A stretch of 11,797 nucleotides of DNA, taken from assembly GCA_946405695.1 (NCBI GenBank), contig CAMJIA010000048.1:1-11797 (forward strand). Reading direction: 5' to 3'. Below are positions 7,678-11,797 of the stretch, one piece after another. This DNA is from an uncultured Prevotellaceae bacterium. Its GTDB lineage: Bacteria > Bacteroidota > Bacteroidia > Bacteroidales > Bacteroidaceae. How positions within the stretch are numbered: the stretch's first letter is position 1; each line of letters opens with the position of its first letter. The notes under the pieces are model-generated. The model was not told where the DNA came from. It saw only the letters and a list, made by a program, of their open reading frames with translations, and did not search any database. The position numbers and the translations under genes are program-made.

Positions 7678-8380
7678 GAGTGTCATGAAGAAACGGTTAT
7701 ACGTAGTAACGATACTATTCACTATTCACTGTTCACTATTCGTTAGCCACGCAGTGGCGCAGACAGAGCCGGAATACCGACTGGAGGTCGGTGGAGGCAT
7801 CGGTATGGTGTCCTATGAGGGTGACTTCAACGGTAACATCTTCAAGAATGCACAGCCTATGTTCTCGCTGCTGGCGAAATATCGGTTCAACCCACGCATG
7901 GCACTGGCCATGAATATCAGCTACGGCTCGCTGAAAGGTTCGGCAAAAGACGTTTCGTCGTATGTGCCGGAGGAATGGGCCGACTACGACTTCAAGACCA
8001 ACATCGGCGATGTGGGATTACGGCTGGAATGTAATTTCTGGCCCTTTGGAACAGGAATGGAATATCGTGGAGCCCAACGGCTCACACCATATATATTTAT
8101 AGGTTTGGGAACGACCGTCTTCAAGACCGACGAGACGCGGCTGACCATGAACATGCCTATCGGCATAGGTGTGAAGTATAAAGCTGCCAACCGTGTGAAC
8201 ATGGCGTTGGAATGGGCTATGCACTTCTCCAACAGCGACCGTCTGGACGGTGTCTCCGACCCCTATGGCATCAAGAGTTCCGGACTCTTCAAGAATACCG
8301 ACTGCTACAGTCAACTGCGGCTGTCAGTCACTTACGATTTATGGGCGAAATGTAAAACTTGTCACAATGATAGAGACTAA
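7673..8380 (+). CDS. DUF6089 / PorG-like outer-membrane beta-barrel protein, about 235 aa
   Basis: Two in-frame starts are possible: ATG 7673 (MKSVMKKR), which lies inside a heptamer repeat unit, and ATG 7685 (MKKRLYVV). The second gives a more ordinary signal peptide, and both have equally weak GAAGAG upstream. A Sec signal peptide ends around VSHAVAQ. The mature part begins [21 protein letters not shown], with alternating hydrophobic residues and aromatic strand ends (for example [21 protein letters not shown]) typical of a small eight-stranded outer-membrane barrel. The pattern and gene order fit DUF6089, related to PorG of type IX secretion; a specific secretion role is not shown. The gene ends 14 bases inside uppS, so translation of the two is probably coupled. 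The signal-peptide core is encoded by an inverted copy of the upstream heptamer repeat. Confidence 0.85.
   Translation: MKSVMKKRLYVVTILFTIHCSLFVSHAVAQTEPEYRLEVGGGIGMVSYEGDFNGNIFKNAQPMFSLLAKYRFNPRMALAMNISYGSLKGSAKDVSSYVPEEWADYDFKTNIGDVGLRLECNFWPFGTGMEYRGAQRLTPYIFIGLGTTVFKTDETRLTMNMPIGIGVKYKAANRVNMALEWAMHFSNSDRLDGVSDPYGIKSSGLFKNTDCYSQLRLSVTYDLWAKCKTCHNDRD
7715..7742 (+). repeat. Heptanucleotide tandem array, right arm, inside the DUF6089 signal peptide
   Basis: Four units: CTATTCA, CTATTCA, CTGTTCA, CTATTCG. They are the reverse complement of the array at 7636-7677 and are read as the hydrophobic signal core FTIHCSLF. The third unit has G for A, giving a Cys codon (TGT) where the unmodified unit would give Tyr (TAT). 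Pairing with 7636-7658 would place the start codons in a loop of about 57 bases. Confidence 0.85.
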
Positions 8381-9095
8381 CAACATCCCCCAGCATATTG
8401 CCATCATCATGGACGGCAACGGACGCTGGGCCAACGAACGAGGCAAAGAGCGCAGCTACGGTCACCAGGCTGGTGTAGAAGCTGTGCGCAAGATTACGGC
8501 TGAATGTACCCGTCTGGGTGTCAAATACCTGACACTCTACACGTTCTCCACTGAGAACTGGGGACGTCCTGCCGACGAAGTAGCCGCCCTGATGGGATTG
8601 GTGCTGAGTTCGCTGGAAGACGAGATATTCATGAAGAATAATGTGCGCTTCCGTGTCATAGGCGACATGAAACGTCTGCCAGAACCCGTACAGCAAAAGT
8701 TGCGCGAGACAGAGGAGCACACTGCCAAGAACGACGCCATGACCATGGTCGTAGCGCTGAGCTACAGTAGCCGCTGGGAGATTACCGAGGCCGTTCGCCA
8801 GATGATTCAGGAAGGTGTTCAGGACATTACCGAAGAGACCATCAGCCAACACCTGACCACCAACTTCATGCCCGACCCCGACCTGCTCATTCGCACTGGC
8901 GGAGAACTGCGCATCTCGAACTACCTGCTGTGGCAGATAGCCTATTCGGAGCTGTACTTCTGCGACACCTACTGGCCCGACTTCGACGAAGCCGCCCTAC
9001 ACACGGCCATCGAGAGCTACCAGAAGCGCCAGCGCCGTTACGGAAAGACTGAAGAACAAGTGGAAGCGGCCGAAGGCCTAAATGATAATTGTTAA
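8367..9095 (+). CDS. uppS: Isoprenyl transferase / undecaprenyl diphosphate synthase (UppS), 242 aa
   Basis: This is a cytosolic cis-prenyltransferase that extends farnesyl diphosphate with isopentenyl diphosphate to make the C55 lipid carrier for peptidoglycan and surface glycans. The start is the ATG at 8367 ([20 protein letters not shown]), 14 bases before the end of the previous gene. The frame is open 39 codons further upstream, but that sequence is only the shifted reading of the DUF6089 gene. Family motifs are complete: IMDGNGRWA with catalytic Asp16, [10 protein letters not shown], and the C-terminal block [20 protein letters not shown] with the conserved Arg and Ser-Asn. The length is normal. 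The last four residues and the TAA stop (after NDNC) come from the heptamer repeat at 9079-9110 and are probably not functional. It is co-transcribed with bamA. Confidence 0.97.
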   Translation: MIETNNIPQHIAIIMDGNGRWANERGKERSYGHQAGVEAVRKITAECTRLGVKYLTLYTFSTENWGRPADEVAALMGLVLSSLEDEIFMKNNVRFRVIGDMKRLPEPVQQKLRETEEHTAKNDAMTMVVALSYSSRWEITEAVRQMIQEGVQDITEETISQHLTTNFMPDPDLLIRTGGELRISNYLLWQIAYSELYFCDTYWPDFDEAALHTAIESYQKRQRRYGKTEEQVEAAEGLNDNC

Positions 9096-9108
9096 TTGAT
9101 AATTGATA
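9081..9108 (+). repeat. Heptanucleotide tandem array, left arm, at the uppS end
   Basis: Four units: AATGATA, ATTGTTA, ATTGATA, ATTGATA. Extended to 9079-9110, this arm is complementary to 9174-9205 at 27 of 32 positions. It contains the uppS stop codon (9093-9095) and further stops after it. It has the same 7-base period and the same layout as the repeat before the DUF6089 gene, with a related unit. Confidence 0.82.
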
Positions 9109-9129
9109 AAGAAAAATAAGAATAGCTAA

Positions 9130-11797
9130 ATGAATATGAGAAAAACATATCTGATAAAAGGATGGATGATAAGTTTATCATTTATCATTTGTCATTTATC
9201 ATTTAGCGTAAGCGCAACAGCCCAGGACATCATCATCAATCCAGACATTTCTTATGCCGGTACGCCACGCCAACTGGAAATTGGCGGACTGACCGTCAAA
9301 GGTGTTGAAGGCTATGAGGACTACGTGCTGACAGGACTGTCAGGACTGTCTGTCGGACAGGTCATCGATGTGCCAGGCCAAGACATTACGGAAGCTATCA
9401 AGCGTTACTGGAAGCATGGTTTGTTCTCAAAGGTGGCCATTTCTGCCGATTCCATCGTAGGTGACAAGGTGTATCTCTGCATCCATCTGGCCACTCGTCC
9501 GCGTGTCAGTACCATCAACTACTATGGTCTGAAGAAGTCAGAGAGGGAGGACATGGAGTCTAAGCTGGGTATCATGAAGGGTAGTCAGATTACGCCCAAC
9601 ATGATAGACCGTGCGAAGATCCTGGCCAAGAAATACTTCGATGACAAGGGCTATAACAATGCCGAGATAGAGATTACCCAGCGCGACGACGTGACGGGAA
9701 AGAACGAGGTAATCCTCGACGTCTCTGTTGACAAGAAGTCGAAGATGAAGGTCAAGGAGATTGTTTTCGACGGTAACAATAAGCTGTCGAAGAGTAAAAT
9801 TACGGGTTCGCTGTTCAAGAAGGGTGCTTTTGGCAAGATCAACGAGGTCAACAAGTTCAAGAACATGTTCAAGGCCAAGAAGTTCACGCCAGAGCGCTAC
9901 GACGAAGCCAAGACAATGCTTATTGAAAAGTATAACGAGCTGGGCTATCGCGACGCCACCATCTTGGAAGACTCTGTATGGACCGTTGACGAGAAGCACG
10001 TCAATGTCTATGTGAAGGTTGACGAGGGTGAGAAATACTACATCCGTAACATCACATGGGTGGGTAATACCGTGGTCACCACCGATTACCTGAACAGGGC
10101 GCTGGGCATGCAGAAAGGCGATGTCTATAACCAGAAGCTGATGAACAAGCGACTGAAGGAGGACGAAGATGCCGTAGGTAACTACTATTGGAACAACGGT
10201 TACCTGTTCTATCAACTGGAGCCTACCGAGGTGAACATCGTGGGCGACAGCATCGATCTGGAAATGCGTATCCAAGAAGGCACACAGGCCCATATCAGCC
10301 ACGTCCGCATCTTCGGTAACGACCGACTGTACGAGGAAGTGGTACGCCGTGAGTTGCGCACCAAGCCTGGTGACCTCTTCTCGAAGGATGCCATCCAGCG
10401 TTCTGCTCGTGAGATTGCCTCAACAGGTTTCTTCGATCCTGAGAAGGTCAATCCTGACATCAAGCCTAACTACGACGACGGTACCGTAGACATCAACTGG
10501 GAACTGGAGCAGAAATCCAACGACCAGCTGGAGTTCTCATTGGGTTGGGGACAGACAGGTATCATCGGACGTATTGGTATCAAGCTGAATAACTTCTCCA
10601 TGCGTAACCTCTTCGGTAAGAACAAGATGCACCGTGGCATCATGCCTATCGGTGATGGTGAGCAGGTGTCGCTGTCGTTCCAGTCGAACGGTACCTACTA
10701 TAGTTCTGTATCGGCAGGCTACTCTACCGGATGGTTTGGCGGAAAGCGTCCTAACGCTTTGAGCATCAGCGCTTTCTACTCTAAGCAGAGTGATATCTCC
10801 AGCACCTACCGTAACTCGGCATGGATGAACAACTACTACAGCTACTATGGAGGTTACGGCTCGTACAACAGTGGTTACTACGACTACACATCTTATATGG
10901 ATGAGGATAAATACATCAAACTGTTTGGTGTAAGCCTCGGTTGGGGTAAGCGTCTGCGCTGGCCTGACGACTACTTCCAGTTGTCAACACAGTTGGCCTA
11001 CACCCGCTATATGCTGCGTGACTGGAGCTACTTCCTCGTCTCCAACGGTAACTGTAACAACATCAACCTGGGTGTGACTCTGTCACGTACCTCAACGGAC
11101 AACCAGCTGTTCCCACGTCGTGGTTCAGAGTTCATGATGCAGGTAACCCTGACGCCACCCTGGTCACTCTTCAATGGCAAGGACTATGCTAACCTGGCCA
11201 CCGCAGAGACCTATGCGAAGAATGTCGACCAGTATAATGCAGAGTTGCAGGAGAAATACCGCTGGATAGAATACCATAAGTGGAAGTTCAAGACTAAGAC
11301 CTATACCGCCCTGACGGAAGGTCAGAAGTGTCTGGTGCTGATGACCCGCGTAGAACTCGGTCTGCTGGGCTCTTACAACAAGTACAACAAGTCACCGTTT
11401 GAGACCTTCTACGTCGGTGGTGACGGTATGAGCGGCTACAGCTCCAGCTATGCTGAGGAGACCATCGGTCTGCGTGGTTACGAGAACGGTTCACTGACGC
11501 CCTATCGTGCAGAAGGCTACGCCTACGACCGCTTTACGCTGGAGTTGCGCTATCCTATCCTGCTGGGCAACACGACCATCTACGGTCTGGGCTTCCTGGA
11601 AGGTGGTAACGCATGGACAGAGACCAAGAACTTCAATCCCTTCGACATCAAGCGTTCTGCCGGTATCGGCGTGCGTATCTTCCTGCCAATGGTGGGTCTG
11701 ATGGGTATCGACTGGGCCTACGGCTTCGACAAGCCCTACTACACCAGTACAGCGAAGGGTGGCAGCCAGTTCCACTTCATCCTGGGACAGGAGTTCT
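9130..11797 (+). CDS. bamA: Outer-membrane protein assembly factor BamA (stop codon beyond window)
   Basis: BamA is the Omp85 protein that folds and inserts beta-barrel proteins into the outer membrane. The start is ATG 9130 (MNMRKTYL) or ATG 9136 (MRKTYL). A signal peptide ends near SVSATAQ. Five POTRA domains follow, roughly at residues 48-120, 124-200, 205-297, 302-380 and 386-458, each opening with the usual strand and a G-N or similar turn (IVFDGNNKLSKSK, ITWVGNTVVTTDYL, VRIFGNDRLYEEVV). The barrel runs from about 467. The loop-6 motif is IGLRGY, with the conserved Arg at 782. Residues 567-595 form a Tyr/Gly-rich insert, and a helical, charged insert lies around 695-730. The frame ends HFILGQEF at residue 889, with Phe last as BamA requires. 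One T remains, so the stop codon very probably follows at once. Gap from uppS: 34 bases. Confidence 0.97.
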   Translation, partial: MNMRKTYLIKGWMISLSFIICHLSFSVSATAQDIIINPDISYAGTPRQLEIGGLTVKGVEGYEDYVLTGLSGLSVGQVIDVPGQDITEAIKRYWKHGLFSKVAISADSIVGDKVYLCIHLATRPRVSTINYYGLKKSEREDMESKLGIMKGSQITPNMIDRAKILAKKYFDDKGYNNAEIEITQRDDVTGKNEVILDVSVDKKSKMKVKEIVFDGNNKLSKSKITGSLFKKGAFGKINEVNKFKNMFKAKKFTPERYDEAKTMLIEKYNELGYRDATILEDSVWTVDEKHVNVYVKVDEGEKYYIRNITWVGNTVVTTDYLNRALGMQKGDVYNQKLMNKRLKEDEDAVGNYYWNNGYLFYQLEPTEVNIVGDSIDLEMRIQEGTQAHISHVRIFGNDRLYEEVVRRELRTKPGDLFSKDAIQRSAREIASTGFFDPEKVNPDIKPNYDDGTVDINWELEQKSNDQLEFSLGWGQTGIIGRIGIKLNNFSMRNLFGKNKMHRGIMPIGDGEQVSLSFQSNGTYYSSVSAGYSTGWFGGKRPNALSISAFYSKQSDISSTYRNSAWMNNYYSYYGGYGSYNSGYYDYTSYMDEDKYIKLFGVSLGWGKRLRWPDDYFQLSTQLAYTRYMLRDWSYFLVSNGNCNNINLGVTLSRTSTDNQLFPRRGSEFMMQVTLTPPWSLFNGKDYANLATAETYAKNVDQYNAELQEKYRWIEYHKWKFKTKTYTALTEGQKCLVLMTRVELGLLGSYNKYNKSPFETFYVGGDGMSGYSSSYAEETIGLRGYENGSLTPYRAEGYAYDRFTLELRYPILLGNTTIYGLGFLEGGNAWTETKNFNPFDIKRSAGIGVRIFLPMVGLMGIDWAYGFDKPYYTSTAKGGSQFHFILGQEF
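9174..9201 (+). repeat. Heptanucleotide tandem array, right arm, inside the BamA signal peptide
   Basis: Four units: TTTATCA, TTTATCA, TTTGTCA, TTTATCA. They are the inverse complement of the arm at 9079-9110 and are read as the signal core SLSFIICHLSF (residues 15-25). As in the DUF6089 case, the third unit has G for A, changing a Tyr codon to Cys. Pairing of the arms would put both candidate bamA starts in a loop of about 63 bases. Confidence 0.85.

Noticed and set aside
7636..7742. CRISPR array or insertion-sequence end
   Set aside because: The units are 7 bases with no spacers, there is no transposase or target duplication, and the arms lie across a coding start, so neither explanation fits.
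7715..7745. Cys in the DUF6089 and BamA signal peptides as a possible lipobox
   Set aside because: The residues before Cys (TIH and FII) do not match a lipobox, which needs Gly, Ala or Ser just before Cys, and ordinary signal-peptidase sites follow (AVAQ, ATAQ).
8250..8366. 39-codon N-terminal extension of UppS
   Set aside because: It is the shifted reading of the end of the DUF6089 gene. UppS homologues begin near the [14 protein letters not shown] region, which the ATG at 8367 provides.
9538..10302. 254-codon open frame on the - strand inside bamA
   Set aside because: It lies wholly within the POTRA-coding region, has a low-complexity Val/Leu/His composition typical of antisense shadow frames, and shows no motif or start context.

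Overview
The window looks like chromosomal DNA from a Bacteroidota bacterium, most likely a Prevotella-like member of the Bacteroidales. Three things point there. The gene order DUF6242-type lipoprotein, DUF6089-type outer-membrane protein, isoprenyl (undecaprenyl) diphosphate synthase, BamA is one I know from Bacteroidales. The one clear promoter has the Bacteroidetes form TAnnTTTG with an upstream TTG. Shine-Dalgarno sequences are weak or absent. All genes lie on the + strand and there is no non-coding stretch longer than about 140 bases. I see no tRNA, rRNA, CRISPR array or insertion sequence.

Left part (1-6029): a tightly packed run of three genes. The first is the 3' part of a gene for a protein with two C-terminal membrane helices, possibly with a CorA-like layout. 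Three bases later comes a 1322-residue STAND/NACHT-like P-loop NTPase with a long helical C-terminal region. Its stop codon overlaps, as ATGA, the start of a membrane-anchored glycerophosphodiester phosphodiesterase. The run ends in a hairpin terminator whose loop contains the last stop codon. The pairing of a membrane protein with a STAND NTPase resembles bacterial conflict or anti-phage modules, but no function is shown here.

Right part (6051-11797): an envelope-biogenesis run starting from a Bacteroidetes-type promoter. It encodes a DUF6242-like lipoprotein with Asp-box (BNR-like) motifs, a DUF6089/PorG-like outer-membrane protein, UppS (lipid carrier synthesis for peptidoglycan and surface glycans) and BamA (outer-membrane protein insertion). 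The bamA frame is open to the last base and ends in a typical C-terminal Phe, so only the stop codon is probably missing.

The most striking unexplained structure is a pair of matching heptanucleotide repeat systems. In front of the DUF6089 gene and again in front of bamA, a tandem array of 7-base units lies upstream of the start codon. The inverse complement of that array lies inside the signal-peptide codons. The start codon therefore sits in the loop of a potential 23-32 bp hairpin. The upstream arms are full of stop codons, and one of them supplies the end of uppS. The downstream arms encode the hydrophobic cores of the signal peptides. In both downstream arrays it is the third of four units that carries an A-to-G change turning a Tyr codon into Cys.
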